64,000 bases of DNA from Anarhynchus alexandrinus (lineage: Eukaryota; Chordata; Aves; Charadriiformes; Charadriidae): the NCBI GenBank assembly GCA_008711295.1, contig VUYV01000015.1:186001-250000 (forward strand), read 5' to 3'. Under the pieces are notes generated by a model. That model worked only from the letters and a program-made list of their open reading frames with translations, was not told the DNA's origin and made no database searches. The translations under genes and the position numbers were made by a program. Each line of letters begins with the position of its first letter. Positions within the stretch are counted from its first letter, which is position 1. Shown here piece by piece: positions 1 to 14,700 of this stretch.

Positions 1-2724
1 CATGGGTTCACAGCAACACTGCAGTAGGAGACTGAAGTTGTTAGATAATTGGTGTGCCCGACAGGGCAGTAACACAATGTTTGCCCAGCCAACACTTACA
101 AACTCTCCTGTGATCCACTGTACATCCAAAGTGAAGAATTTTTAATCTCATTTAATACTAAATTAGAGAACATAGATATTTCAATTATCCAGCTTCGACT
201 TTTTACAAAGCTGTTTGTTACAGCATCAAAGCATTCCCTAAGGGAACACTACTGGTATTGTTTTGTTATTCTCCTCTGTCTCGTATTACATAGAGATATG
301 AGAAAATTAGGACAATTGAGCAAAATAATGAGAACAGCCTTTGCTAGGAAAAAAAGGTCTGACGACAAAGGAAGTGGCAACCTTCGCAACCTGGTGCTGC
401 AATCTGTGCAAAACAGGGTGACCAGACAGCCTCTTCTTGGATTTGGTAAGGACTGATGACCAGCTCATGACATGGAAGGTGACAGCCTGCAGACTTCTGC
501 TCTGGCTATCTTCTGATCTGTGCTATTTAAAATGCACAAGTGATCCTGAAAGGTGGTTAGTCTTATCATCAGCAAACTGCCAACTCACTGAGCTAACCGG
601 GATTGTGAAAACAAGAACTGCTGGATTTCACAGCACTGCCTGGTTCACAAAGCGGTGAAAGGAAGTCTGCTGATGAGCAACTTCAGTAGCACGGGACAAC
701 AATGGGTTCTGAATTATTATACTCAGAGATCCAAAAATGGCAGTAGTTTGTTCTTTTTAAGGCATCAGCCCAATGGCTATCAACATTCCCAAAAGATGAC
801 TAAATATTGTAGGAATACAGACTGGAAAAAATTTTTGACACCATTTAAACTCCAAATTAACCTGCTTCTTGAATACTGCTGTGCAACGTTAGTCTGTTCA
901 CCCATTGTCTCAAACAGAGATAGCGGAACTTAACACAAAGAAAAGAAGATAAATGCACCAAGTGGTCTTGTAATTAATACCACTGGGCAGAACAGGATTC
1001 TGCAGCCCAAAAGCCATGTAAGAAGGCGAGGTCTGTAAAGCTAAGTGGCACAGAGGGGATGAATGAGGATCAGACTTTCAATTTCTCCAAATAAACCTGC
1101 CTCCAGCTGGTTTCACCACATAGGGTTTGCTTGCTGGGAGCAAGTAACATACTTCTTCACACAATGCACAATTAAGGTGCTGAATTCCTTTGCTACAACA
1201 TAACTGACCTCGGTGGGTTCAAAAGGCAACTGACATCCACAGAAGAAAAATCCATCCAGTGTTGTTAAAGACAAAGATAATGCCTCTGGTTCTGGAAGTC
1301 CCTGAGCTACAAATCGCTGAAAATTAAGGGAATATGCATCCCCACTCTGGGTCGCTGTCAGACATGGGACAAGATGAACCTTAGGATCAGGCCCTGCACA
1401 GGTGTTCTTACATTTTTTAATTTTCTCACTGGTGACAGGGAACATCCATAATAAATTTGAGATCATTAGTTCACAAATACAGAGACATGATTTTATTAGT
1501 AGTAATTCATAAAAGCATGCACTTAGCATGCAGGTGGATAGCACTCCAGAGAAAGGGGAGTCTCACAAAGCTCAGGATATTTTTCAGCAAGTACCAGGTC
1601 AGTGAAGCACTAGAGGGCACCTATGCTTCACTGAAGTCCCTGGCACAGACTGCTGCTACTGTCCACAGGAGAAGGGAGGAACCACAGGCACTATCACTGA
1701 CAGGCCAAATCACAGACTGAGTTTGTCATCAGCTCCAAGAGGTTCCCAAACTTCTAGGACGGCAGGAGAGATTGCCCTCGAGCAGTTATGTTCTTATACA
1801 CCCCAATATTGGTCTGCTGTGAGACAAAAAGAAAACCCATCTTATTTTCCTCCATCTGCACAGTAAACCAAATGACTCCCATAAGGAGCAGAAAAGAACA
1901 GATGAAGGATCCCAGAACAAAAACCTCTTAGAGTCACTGGCAGAACATTTTGCAAGTTATCTTGCTACAGAAAGAAACCCATTATGAGTTTAAGCAAGCA
2001 CCATGTTCCTACTCAATGATGTTGGCATCGACACGTGAAGTTGTTTTTGTTTTGGGTTTGTTTGGTTTTTTTAAATGCTAAACTTTTGGTACAGGCATTA
2101 ATATGTCAGATCTTATTTTCCAAACAGTATGAAATGTAAAGAAAAGCTTTAATCATGTAGCAGTCTCTCTTAAAAAAAAAAATATTGTAACTTTTAGTTT
2201 ATAGCTGTTTAGCCAAGTACACACTAGAAAAAAAAGGAAACCAAAGCCATACCTAGCAGGTATTATAATACAAGATTCACACAAACTGAGCCATTAACAA
2301 CTGGATTAGGACAGAAGCTAACAGCTCCAACAGTCCTCAGTTCCAAGAAATATTCAGTATCTTGTCTCATTCCCAGAAGCAGCTAACTGCAAAAATGTCC
2401 CTTTAGACTTGATTTCACAAATGAAGAGAACCTACTATAGCTTGTCAAAAATGGTTTCACCCTCTTGTGAGGTAAAGCATGATATTACCTTTCCTTTGAG
2501 TGCATGCACATCAACAAAACTGTTCTCACTGCTCAAGCACTTCCAGCATGTGGAAAAACGTTCCTCTCCTTAACACTAACAGTACCCTTGAGGAAACAGT
2601 TCATGGAAGACTTGTAAATGATGAACATTTAGGAGTTCCCTTAATCATAGGGATCCGATACAAAGAATAAGAGCAAGTTATAAGGCATTCAGGGCTATAT
2701 TCATTTTTCAATTTAGATATTTAC
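1..2724 (-). other. UNC13B: UNC13B intron 6 (partial)
   Basis: No further UNC13B exon could be recognised downstream of exon 6. The stretch holds one ancient CR1/L3-like LINE 3' end (about 1120-1415), T/G-rich tracts near 2038-2075, and otherwise unremarkable AT-rich sequence. Open frames here lack similarity to any protein I know. Confidence 0.8.
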
Positions 2725-5700
2725 CTCATCATCTCCCAGTGAATTTATTTGTTCTAATTTTCTGGTCCAGTACCTGGCTTCTTCTTCAGGGATATCTATA
2801 GCAAAAGAATAAGTCACACCATCTTATTAACCAGGCAAATTTACATTTATCACCAGTAGCATTAAAACAAGGAAGGTATTCCAAGATCACACCATCAAAA
2901 AAACCACACTTAATTTTGAAGTAATAGGACTGTCTTATGTTAGCACTCAGATGGAAAATAAACACTGTAAATAGTAACACAGTTCAAGGGCTTACATTGC
3001 TTTCTTGTTTCAAACCAATTAACCAAATGCACACTGCACAAAGGTAAGAAAGAATAGGACAGACTGGTTCAGATTTAATTCAAGTATTAGTTTTATGAAG
3101 AGCCATTTCACAATGATATTAATACACTTGCTATACGCTTGATAACAAATAGCAAGATCAAGAGCCTCTTCTGGAGGCTTTTACAACCTCAAAAGAATAA
3201 GGGCTTCTTTTGAATAGAACATCTTTCTTACGTACCTGGTGCAAAACAAATTAAGCCCCCAAAAAGAAAGAGTCTCTTGTTTTACTTTGCAGGCAACAAG
3301 CCAAATCTTTTGAGGTAATGAACAGTGTTATAAGCAGTCATATTCACATGAAAGCACACTCCTATTTTTACACCACACTGCAACTTCATTGTGAAGTGAA
3401 TCACAACAACCCCTTTACCTTCTGGAAGATTAACCAAGTTGATGACTGACAGCAAGTAGCAAGTATTATCACCTTTATTTTGGTAACTATTTTATATTTC
3501 ACACTTTGAAGTAATATAGTGTCCTAATGGTTTGAAGGGAACATAGACTTCTGCCACTCAAAATTTCACCTCTCAAAGTGCACCCTTAGAGGTGCAGATG
3601 AACTGCTGGGGAAAGCTTAACACAAAGCAAGTGAGATACAAACTATGCTTAAGGAATACAGCAGGATGTGCACAGCACCAAAGGAAATAATCCACTGAAA
3701 GAAAAAGCATCAGTTAGGCTCCCAATTCAGCAGAATCAGGTAATTTACTTAGGGATGAGGGGTTGTAAAATCACTGGAAAGAGAGGAAAAAAAAAAGTTT
3801 TGGGTTTGTGGGGGTTTTTTGTGTTTTGTTTTTTTTTTTTTTTTTAGCCACTCCACATGACCCTGACTGTAGAGTGGTTGGCTGGTCTTCCCTCCAAGAA
3901 GGGGTAATGACTCCTGAAATTTGGGTATTCATGACCCTAAACTGCAGAAACTTCAGAGCTCACACAAGAAGGAAGTAGAAGGACTGCTTCAGCTAAGCAC
4001 CACCAACCCTGCAAGGCTCACCATCCCAAATGCTGAAAAATAAGGATGAGTATAATACCAGTTCAGCTAGTTTTCCCATCTCTTGTAATTCTTTACACTC
4101 TGAGGTGCCTCATTAGGAGCCAAGATGTTTACACCTAACAAGTTGGTTTCCCTGCGATGAACTGTACCCCATGAACAGAGCCACAATGATATGCTAAGCT
4201 ATGTGTTGGCGAGAATGGGAGGCTGAGATGGTCTCCAGATGAAAAGGTTGTTCTAAAAGTTACATCTACTCTCAGTCCTGAGAGAAACAACAAAAAGATT
4301 TATTGGCAGGTGATATGATGATATGATGATCAGGGTCTACAACACCTTCAGAAAGGAACATACTTATACTTAAAGGAGCTACCTCTCCTACGTGTATCCT
4401 CTCTCAGCCACACAAACCTTCATCTTATGAAGCCAGTAACCCCCAAACATCTGGAGATAATAGTGGCCAGTGTACTAGAACACGAACTGCTTTCAAGATG
4501 AACAAGGAACATGACAGATTGGGTGGAATTCGAAGTTTCAGAAGTAGGGATTTCCTTGGACTACAAATTAATGTCTATACCTTTATAACTGGCTCATCCA
4601 AAAAAGAGGGATAAAAGAGCCCCACTTGAGAAAAATTTAGGGAACTGGAAACTTAGTACCAGGCCTTGAAAAATCTGTATTGAGTAGAAAAAAAAAAACA
4701 CAACCTATTTCTCCTTGCTTGAAGGGAGATCAGCAAAGCAATTTATTTTAACTATAACACACAGAGCCAGTTGCTCTTTCTGATGTACAGTACATTGCTT
4801 TGTTGTTATATGCTATTAGAAAACAAGGTAAGGGAAACATGAGAGTCTTCCACAATAACAGGAGTTGTAGAAAAACATACAGCTTTTGATCATCAGAGCT
4901 ATGGATCACAGCTGCACAGATTTATTAGATGAGCTCCGCACAAATTATGAACAGCGTTCAAAGGAAATCTGGACAGAATTGATCTAAAAAGAGGACATCA
5001 ATTAACTGAAGGGCTATCAGCACACAATCTGATGAGATTTAGGAGAACAAACTCCAACAAGGACACAACACAATCCAGACACTAAAGCAAAGTCTATGGA
5101 ATTTTGTCTTTGAAAGCCACCACTTCTCTAAAAGAAGAAAAACTCGTGAACTGAGGACTAAAGGTCAGTGTCAAAATAATTCAAGTCTGGAGCCTGAAAT
5201 GAAGACCAAAAAGATCTAAGAGGCATGAAGCAATGGACTACCATCAACATTTCATGAACTGCAGTTGTCTCAGGGTAGGCTTAAATGCTTTCCCATAGAC
5301 CATGGTTTAGCAGCATGCCCAGGCATCAAGGAGCACCATGTGTCTCTCGGACTTGTTGATTCCTATCCTGTATCCAAGGTGCCCGTTTCATAAACAGAGC
5401 TATCAGATTTTTAGTGCAGGATTGCTGCTATTCTATTGAAACAGCTTCTTCTGCAAGTTAGAGATAAAAATCTGCTACTGTCTAGATAGTGACTACTTTA
5501 AGGATATCTTCTTGATCTTAGAGAAACTCTCGTCGTTAATACTAATGGCAGTACAGGTACTGCACAGCAAACCTTAAACATGAAGCAAAGGGCCCATGAA
5601 CTTGAGTCAAGTTACTTGCTCAGAGGAACAAACGCCCAATGAGACAGAATTCTTGATTTTTTGAGGAAGCATTTTATAAATATTTCTTCATTTCACAATC

Positions 5701-8700
5701 CATTTGTCTCACCTCAGCTGTTTTGTTAAAGCTGGTTCTTTGGAAGGCAGAGAATGGAAATCCCTGGCAGAGAGATCACAGACTGACTGTTTGCAAGACC
5801 ACATCCACTGTGCAGCTCCTACATCACTGCTCAGCTTTGATTACAAGACCAAGTTACTCCGCTACATTAACTTTTGCTTACAAGATAAGAAGCTGAACTA
5901 GTCCAAACAGAGGCCACCTGATGCCAGCTCAGGACTCCGCTGACATCATGCTTGGTAAACAAGAGGAGTAAGGCCATATGTCAGTGGAACCAAACTGCTA
6001 AACAAGAACAGACAGGAGATGAGCAGATCTGTTCACTAGCTTTTATCTTAATTTGATACCAACATGGAAAGGTTGCAAGCTCTCCTGTCCTTGCTCCTAC
6101 TGCTATCTTCAGCTGGAAGCTGTAACCCCTGTCTTCTTTGGGCTCCTGCTGTCAGGGAGCAGGGAGGTCTGATTGCTCCCTAAAGGAAGGAAGGTAAGGG
6201 AGATCCCATGGCTGGCAGGGCAGGGTACTTGCCAGCCAGGGCCCCATCCTGCAGCACCTGAGCAAGGCAAGCCAGGCAGGCTCAGAGATCATGGCCAGGT
6301 TCAACCAGGAGCCCAGATCAGCAGGCAGGTCCGTGGTGACAAGGCAGGTCTGAGGTCAAGCCTGGAAGTCAGTCCACAACTGGGCCTGGATCTATGGGGT
6401 CCATAAGCAGGCACAGATTCTACTGTGGTTGAGGTGGGGGATCAGTAACTCCCAAAGCACTGCTCAGGAGGGAAGGCTTAGAGCAGAGCTGAAGCAGGAC
6501 TCCAGGGCCCATGAGCAGGGGGTGTGGGTGGGGGGTCCCAGGTGATGCTGCTCAGTACCATTAAGACTCAGCAGAGCACTTAGAGCCCTAACAACTGGAT
6601 ACACTGCACCACCACAGAAATGGAGACACTGCAATATGGAGACTTGATCAGACTGAGGAAGGAATCAAAGGGGAATCTGCTGCACCTATACAGACCACTT
6701 CACTCACAGTGAGACCTCCTCAGGTACCTAAACATGACAGTATTCCCACTTAGAGATGTCTAGCTTGGCAATAACCAGGAGTTTCAGCCCTAAAACTTTC
6801 CTTCACCTCAGGCTTGGTGGTCCTTGCTCTACTCCTTGCACATCACCTTGTGCCACCTGAGTTTTTCCCACATAGCAACACCTGGGCTGGGGCACATCCC
6901 AGGTATGCACAACAGAAACAAGTGCTGGAAGTAAAAGAGATACCCCATCCCTCCCCCATTTCCTAGAAGCCTTCACCTGTCTTCATCTCTTTCCAGCCCC
7001 AATTTCTTCCCCTTCCAGAGGTATGGGAATCTTCACAAGTTCTCACTAAAATAACTTTGCAGAGCTGAGCATTTATTGTCTTCGGAACTTTACAGATACA
7101 AAACAAGAAAGCACATTTACTCCATCTTATGGCTGGATGCAGATCAGCATGCTCCCAGCCTGGGAGTGGTGAGAACACTAAAAGCATTTTCACTCCAATT
7201 GTCTACCAGAAACAGCCTGGCACAGACACAGACCTGCTATAGTTTGGGAGCCAAAAACCACTTTTGAGTACTCCATCCTGTGAGGGACCCACACATAACC
7301 ACTGCACTTCTAAAAAAGGGAAGATAGAGTAAAATTGCTTTTAAACAGCACAATTTTACACTTGAAAAGCAGCATTTTGGAACGTCTGTGCCAGCACACA
7401 TTCACAACAATAGCAAGACTGTATTCTCCCCACCAGCAAATTTTCTAAACCAACCAAGAAGAAAAGCTGTCTCCCTTCCTTGATATGTCTGTCTTGCTCA
7501 TGAGAAGAAATAGATATGATCAGTGGAGAAAGCTGCTCCAGTCTGTCTTTGCTAACAACCACTTCCTGCCATCAAGAAGGTAGTTTATTGCCATTTTTAA
7601 AAGACTACCAAGCATAAAAATGCTTTGCACCCTAGGGGTTAATATCAACTCTCACTAACACTTCGCATTTCAAATGCTTACGCTTTGCTGCACTTTTATA
7701 GAAACTGATTTTCAGTCATTCTGTTTCTGCAAGATTGAACATTTAAGAACATAGGGCTGGCAGAGAACATTAGATGACAGTCTGGTCCCCAGCATCACAG
7801 TCCATCACACACAGATGCTCAATGCAGAAAGGCCCACAGATCTGCTCTCTCCCCTATACACCACAACCTAATGTCACAATAACAACACTACTGAACACAA
7901 TGCAAGAGCTGCATCTGTAACATGCAAGGGGACACATGCAGGATATGTCAAGGCCACCACAGATGTTCTTTGTCCCATTAGAAATCTGGGCATTAACAAA
8001 GTTTAACTCCTAGATAACCTCAGGAAAGGTTATTTTCTATCACCAGAGCAGAGATGACAACTCTCACCAGCCTCTGCTAGGAAATGACTTCTTCCTAACT
8101 CCAAGCCTGGTAAATACTAAAAACAATTTCATATGAAAAAGGAAAAAAAACCCACCACCCTCTAAAGTTTCTTTCATCATGTACTACCACTAGCAGCATC
8201 AGCACATTCTGCATTTATTTCAGCTTTAGCTGTTGCCAGTCTCAAGAGCACCAGCAGAACACATACTAGGGAGGAAGAATCCTAAACATATCAGATGGAA
8301 GCAGAAGCAGCAAACTAATCCAGGATAAATATAGTGCAAACAACAAACCAGTTTCTAAACCTCCTTGCATATACAATCATGTTTTACACCAAGGACTTAA
8401 GCTTTTCTGGTTTTCAAATTCATTTAATCTCTTACAAACGCTTAAAAAATTCTCAAGCTCCACCTAAACTGAATGAAACATTTTAAATACACAGACTGTG
8501 TAACCTGGGGTACTGCATCCATGTGCATCATCTAACCTAAATGAAACAGAGCAGCCAGAAGCGACAGAAGCAGCACAGAAGCACAGCCAAACAGAAGAAC
8601 ACACTATTTTGTTAAAGCTGCTATCCCAGACAGCTGTATTTTACCAGACTTGGAAAGCAGCACAAGCTGTACGTGTGCACACAGATCGCTCCGGTTCTCA

Positions 8701-11700
8701 TGTATCTACAATAGCCAGGAGATCTTCACCTGGGAAACAAAACGTGATACACAATGTTCCTAAGTGTCACTGCAAACATGCTGTTATTAAAAGGTTACCT
8801 CTACAGCAACAGAGCTGCTGACTTAAGAACTTCCACAGCAGATCAGCGATTCATTTAGTTCTTTGTGTACGTTTAAAGCAGGAGTTCCCAGCTCCTATGA
8901 CAACACATTCTTAACATGTGGGGCACTGAGAGTCCATACCGCTACCCTCCACTGAAAGGGAAACCGATCTGCAAATCCCTTGGGAAAGATGCAGAGTCAG
9001 TGCTGTGAGCTGAGCTGAGCTGAGCTACCTCCATGGAAGCCTCCAAGTCTCACAGTACTGCAAGAGCAGGGAGACAGAGCCTAGTCCATCTTGCAGGGTC
9101 CTTCTCTACCCTAGAGGTGATGGCAGGAGACGTTCAGTCATGGTGTGAAAGGAAGCACCACTGGGGAAGGTGATATGGGTAGATGCTATCTTAGAGAAAT
9201 TATCCCACACTCTTGGTGCCTACCACTTTTCAACTAGCTTTTGACCTTGCTGTGGCAGACTGAAAATGGAGAAGATCCAAAAAAAACTGCAGCACTCTTC
9301 AAGTGAAGAGCAGCAGAAGCCTTGAAAGAGCTAACTGATGCACCCATTTTTTTCCTGGACGCTATAAAACACTGGACAGGCAGACAACTCTTCAGACTCT
9401 GAAATAAACACCCTTCAATATAGCAATGTGGAGTTCCTGTTATTTCAGTATTTGGCATAGCAAGCAAAGGAATAAGTAATAGATATGCTTTAAATGATCA
9501 ATTGTATTACAAACAGAAGAGCCACAAAAAGCTAGTTATTTACTTAATGTTTTCAGTTTTATGCATGAAACCCTACTTCTCAGAATTCTATGTTCTATAG
9601 AACATCATATGTTTTAAAACAGTAGTTTAAAAAACTCCAAACAAACAAACAATTAAAAAAAAAGTCCTGTGGTTTGAGTGTAGTAGTAGGGAGAAAACAC
9701 ACTATTACCTGAAGTATTTTATTTTTTAAATCCAGATGCTCTAACACATAATGGTTTACAGGGGGTCTGTTTTCCTACACTTGAAAAAAAAAAATAATCA
9801 GAAAATGTAATGTAGTTCAAATCATGAATTGCAGAAGAAAGCAATTTCTCTTTTGGATACTTGCTGAATACATAGGGAGAGATGAGAACTTCATTTTCTT
9901 TTAAAGCAGAGACAGTTTACAAGCAAATACATCAGAATGAACTTAGATGAGAAAGTAGCAGCTACAAGCTTTGCCTTCAGCTATGTGTGCTGTGTCCCTC
10001 CCAGAAGCCTAAAACACTTGCCCCAAAGAGCCAATGTTTTGCCCCACAAGGAATTCAAGTGAGTTGTTCCTCTTCTTAGATAACAAGCAATTTCAGTAAA
10101 CTTCCCACTGACAGGGTGACAGCAGCAGTGAATCACCAGGTCACTTTCGTGAGGAAGAGGGATGGCTCCAGACCAACATTAGACACCTTAGTTGTCAAGA
10201 CAGCTCAGATGTCAGATACCTTTTCCCCTTTACACACTGGACTGTAGTTAAAGAGCAGTGCCTATTACATCTATAAAACACTGCACTCACCCTGAATTGC
10301 ACCATCCAGCAGACTGTGCACTCAAAATAGTACACTTAGAGAACAAGATACAATTTGTATTGATAATAAGTGCTGCAGGGCCAAAGCCTGCATCCTCCCT
10401 TACACCCAGAAGGGGGGCATCAGACTAATAGATGACCTAACTTTTTTCCACAACAGATGGCCAATCCTGACAGTTGCTGGCCAAATGCCAGTGGGTGCAC
10501 AAATGCTCCACCAGTGCTTAGAGCATGATACAAATTACTCACACTGCCAGGGGCTTGGCAGCAAAAAAAACAAGCAACAGGCAGAGGGGGAGAGATAAGC
10601 CTTGCAGTTGCAGACAACTTTGAAACACTTCAATGCCCAATGCAGAAAAAAGATACCATGAGCCCCAAAAACATCATCTCTGTTCTTGGTCCCAAGAGTC
10701 AGATAAGAGCTGGAAAGGGAAGCTGTGTAAGCCTCGGATGCATTCTGGCTAAGGCCTTACTTTTGGGGTTTATTTGTTTGAGGTTTTTTTAAGCAAAATA
10801 GAATTTAAAAAAAAATAATCATACACCACTTTACTTTAGATGGCCTTGCTCCAGTCAGCTACTTTTCCACAATCTGTACTTTTCAACCACAAGTAATTGC
10901 CAGAAAGGTAGTTCTTATAACACCAAGTTATTTATATACTCTGCTAACGATAGTATTCAGGAGCACTAAGCATTAATGTTTCACTAACTGAACTGCACAC
11001 TTCTAACAGGGTTTAAATGCACCTACCACAGAACAGCTCTAACAACGCACTTGACCTCTTCTAGAGCCAAATTTGTCTAGATACAAAGAAGGGAACGTTC
11101 CTTGCTCAGGAACAAAATGTCTGACTGCACAATCCTGAAATAGTATTAATAGTTTCTTAAACTGCTGCTAGTCTAAACACTCCCGCGCTCAAAGGCTTTC
11201 AAATCTTCCCTATTTATTCTAATGTTGTTAGAAAGAAGCCAAACAAGAAATAAACACAAGCGATTTTACCTGCATTGAATTATTTTGAATGAACTGAGAA
11301 TGAGCACAACTTGATTATAAAACTCAAGTTGCTCCCAAACACTTTCTCTCCACTGTCAGCACCCTGAGTAAGTTATTGAAATGCACTCACCAAAAGGTAA
11401 TTCAAATCTTGTGTCCAGCAAAATTTTATGAGGAGTCGGGTTTTTGGTTCCACAGATTTCATCGTGCTTCATTACAACTTCTGCCTCCAGCGTAGACCAC
11501 TCCCCAGGACCTTCCTGTGAATGACATGCAACAAGTGAAGTTTCAAGTCTGGCAGGTCCTTATGCAGCAATTCTCACATATCTGCTAAGACGAAAGACTC
11601 CAGGAAGAGTCTTACAGTATTATCAGTAGTTTAACATCAAATGACATCCATTCAGCACATGCTGGCAGCTTTTCTCCCAAGTCTCACAGGCCTTTACCAA

Positions 11701-14700
11701 GACAAGCAGCAAACACCTCCTAGCAGAACTACTGTCTTCCCAGTGGAACTGCAAAGGTAAGTCCTCAAAGGCAGGCATTGAGGAGTGCCTGGACAGCGAG
11801 AGGAACTGGGCATCAGCTAGACCTTATAGCCACATTGCTAGGCATCCCTACTCCTTTCTTTTTATGGAAAATGTAATCTCCCTCTCCCTGATCAAATTCA
11901 ATAATCTTTTAAATAAATGCCCTGAAATGTGAGGTAAAAAACCAAACATGTCCTGTTCAGCTGCAAGAACTGCCAAATTCAGAAGTTAGGGCAGTTACAG
12001 ACATCGGCACATCCTATTTCCTACATTTTTCAATTCATATTATCACCACTAGACACCCTCTAACACTGCAACTAGAAGCTACAAGGTGATGATGCGGACA
12101 TGCTCTGGGCCTGCGTCAAAGGCCAGATTGTCTATTATCAGGGCACCATCCGTCATTAGCAAGAACCCATAGAAATTTGAGCATCACACTAAGCAGTCAG
12201 TCCTTAAGACTTCAGACACTTGTCAATTATACGTGATCCTGAACAGATTAAGCCCTGTTTTTTGAGTCCACGTAAGTGAAATGAGATAAAGCTCCCTACT
12301 TAAGCTGAGTTTTGGTCTCAGTGTTGGTAGCCTCCTTCAAGCACAAAACCAACAATGTGATGCCAACAGTCCTCTCCCTTCACCCAGCCTTCCTGACTTT
12401 GCAAGCAGAAGTTTTGCTGAAGAGCACAGTCCTGGGCTGCACGAGGCCAGATTTTGTTAACTACCAACATGGGAGCTGTCAAAATAAAGCTTGTGTCAGC
12501 TTAACCTCATCAGATTGGTGAATGGCCTTCAGAGCAATCCACACAGTCCCAACCAGGGTGTCCCAGATCAGTCCTTTGTTCCATACTTCAACAATTAGGC
12601 CCAGGTCCAGACGACTGATCTCACTGCAAGAAAAGAAAAGGCAGCACAGGTGAGAAAAAAACAGAATACAATCTAATTCTGCTTTAGGTTCTGCATTACC
12701 ACCATGATTATACCAGTGAACTCTTCCCACACATCTGTGTCAAGCTACAGAGCGTTTCTGGAAGCGCATGGTTGAGGCGGCCCATACTCACAGGGAACAC
12801 TAGTTTCTAATGTCTGACTTCTCATAGTTTAACACTAACTACAGAAAGATCACAAACTAAAACCCTGAACTATGTCATGCATGGATTGCCAGTTGAGAAC
12901 TCGTCTCTGCAGCTATGTACACAGGAGGAGGAAGTATATCTTGGGCCAAAACCTAGAGGTGAGCTGTTCCTTGTCATCAGGCACGCCATTTCTATCAAAG
13001 TGTCCGTCTCCTTTCCCTTGGCAACACAGCAACACAAGCGTCCTCTGGCAGGTCCAGACATGCCAATACTTATCTGTGAGTGGAGCTGCCACATGCCAAA
13101 AGTAATAGTCCCAAACCCAGCATAGCTGCATCAGCAGCACTAACTATTACTCAGCTTCTGCTCCAGCACTAGTTTCTTCCCCTGCATGATGACACTGCAA
13201 GGCTTTGAGCTGTGCAAATCTCTGGCAGCAAGCGGCAACACAGCCAGACGACCACCAAGTGCCAAGTTCTTAGAAACACTTCTCTGAAGGTTTTCATGAA
13301 CATCTTCCCTCTCAGTACGGAAAGAATGCCTGTCACATTCGCTTCTTCCTAACGCTTCTTGGAATTTATGCCTCCCGCTTCCATGCTGGTTTATAACATG
13401 CCTACTTAAGAAGAGCATAACACACACAGAGCCTGAATACTGGTAAAAATGAAGTAGAGAAGAATCCTGAGCTGTCTATTGATACGCAACTGTCTCACAC
13501 TTACCTTGAAGAAAGGCTATTGCTCCTACTTCTTTGAGCTCGGGATTTTCCTTTAGCGCAACCGCTAATCCCCCAAAGTAGGTATCCTGGACACACAGTG
13601 CTGCTGCCTGCTGTCCTTCCAAATGTATCCACATTAAGTTTATCAAGGGAATTTAAAAGCACGTTAGTCGCTAATTTCAATAGACTACCATCATGGCCAA
13701 AACAAAAGAACTGCTGCAAATCCCAGCATCTATTTGAGCTTTGCCCCAGAGACTTCTTACAATTTTAAAAGAGAATATTTTATCTACAAGGTTCAAGACA
13801 AACCCTACAGCTACAGCAAAGCACATTAATATCTATTTCAAACCCAAGCGCTCCTGTTCTTGTTTAAGACACATGAATTAAAGCCAGGAGTGTCCAGTAC
13901 TTGGGTGACTCAGTGTACATAGCTCAAAATCAAACTATTACACAGGCTTATTTTGAGTTTACTGCCAGCATCCTGAAATTGAGTCTCCAGCTCCCTCTGT
14001 TTGGATATGGCTACTCAATACAGCTAAACTACCAACTAGCCACCTGCACTATCACTGCTCTGTCGTCCCACTGCTTGCTTCTTGAAAGATATTTATCAGA
14101 TTGCACAAACTTGAAATAACAACAGAAATGACTGATTTTCTGCTGGCTGGACTAGTGTGAGACCAGAAAGGGAAAGGAAGGAAGAAATACTCTAATTCAG
14201 GCACACTAAAACCATGTTCTTTGCTTCAGTGTACATTGACAGAGGAAGACATTGATCATAAGATACCCAATGGGCTTCTGTACGGAACTCCACAGAACAT
14301 GTCACCAATAAGAATAAAAGATAAAAAGATTTTCAGTACAGTGGCTTTGACTGCCTTTGTGTCTCCCTTTCTCCACCTTCTGGTTAGATGCAGAACAGCT
14401 TCAAAGAACAAAAGAGCTGAGATTGGAATCTGGTGTCCCTCCCTCACAAAGAATTTAAATGAAAGACGTTTCTAACAACTTCAACACCGATTTAATCATT
14501 ATGTTCTAAACATCAGTTTGCACTTTCACTCAAGAGGTGCTTGCTGCGAATATGCTGTCCTTTTAAAGCTCCTTCAAAATTAGAAAAAATACATTAAAGT
14601 GCTTTACTGGTCTGGTAAATAAGCAAAACTCAAGTAACCCTGGAGGCCCAAATTCTGAAGTGTTATGTCTCACAAGGAGTTTGGAAGCAAAAAGAACAAA

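Larger units (their letters stand above)
2796..11390 (-). other. UNC13B: UNC13B intron 5
   Basis: An 8.6-kb intron between exons 5 and 6. It contains a solo LTR-like element (6150-6593, sense to the gene), poly-T/G-rich tracts (about 3798-3846), an 8-bp tandem motif (4311-4330) and a pentamer repeat (9006-9026). A weak CR1-like 3' end may occur near 7741-7790. Nothing else was recognised. Confidence 0.9.

Noticed and set aside
1113..1544. 143-codon open frame on the minus strand
   Set aside because: It lies over an old CR1/L3-like 3' end on the opposite strand, has no recognised protein similarity and no fitting splice sites for UNC13B.
1747..1863. Possible extra UNC13B exon (acceptor CAG then ATGGAGGAAAATAAG on the minus strand)
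   Set aside because: The frame ends in a stop after about 28 codons and does not resemble the known sequence after exon 6; it is treated as chance.
7741..7790. Weak similarity to a reversed CR1 3' end
   Set aside because: Only about 40 bases match loosely and the following sequence does not continue the family.
12870..13427. Cluster of overlapping open frames on both strands
   Set aside because: None resembles a known protein and all lie inside UNC13B intron 3.
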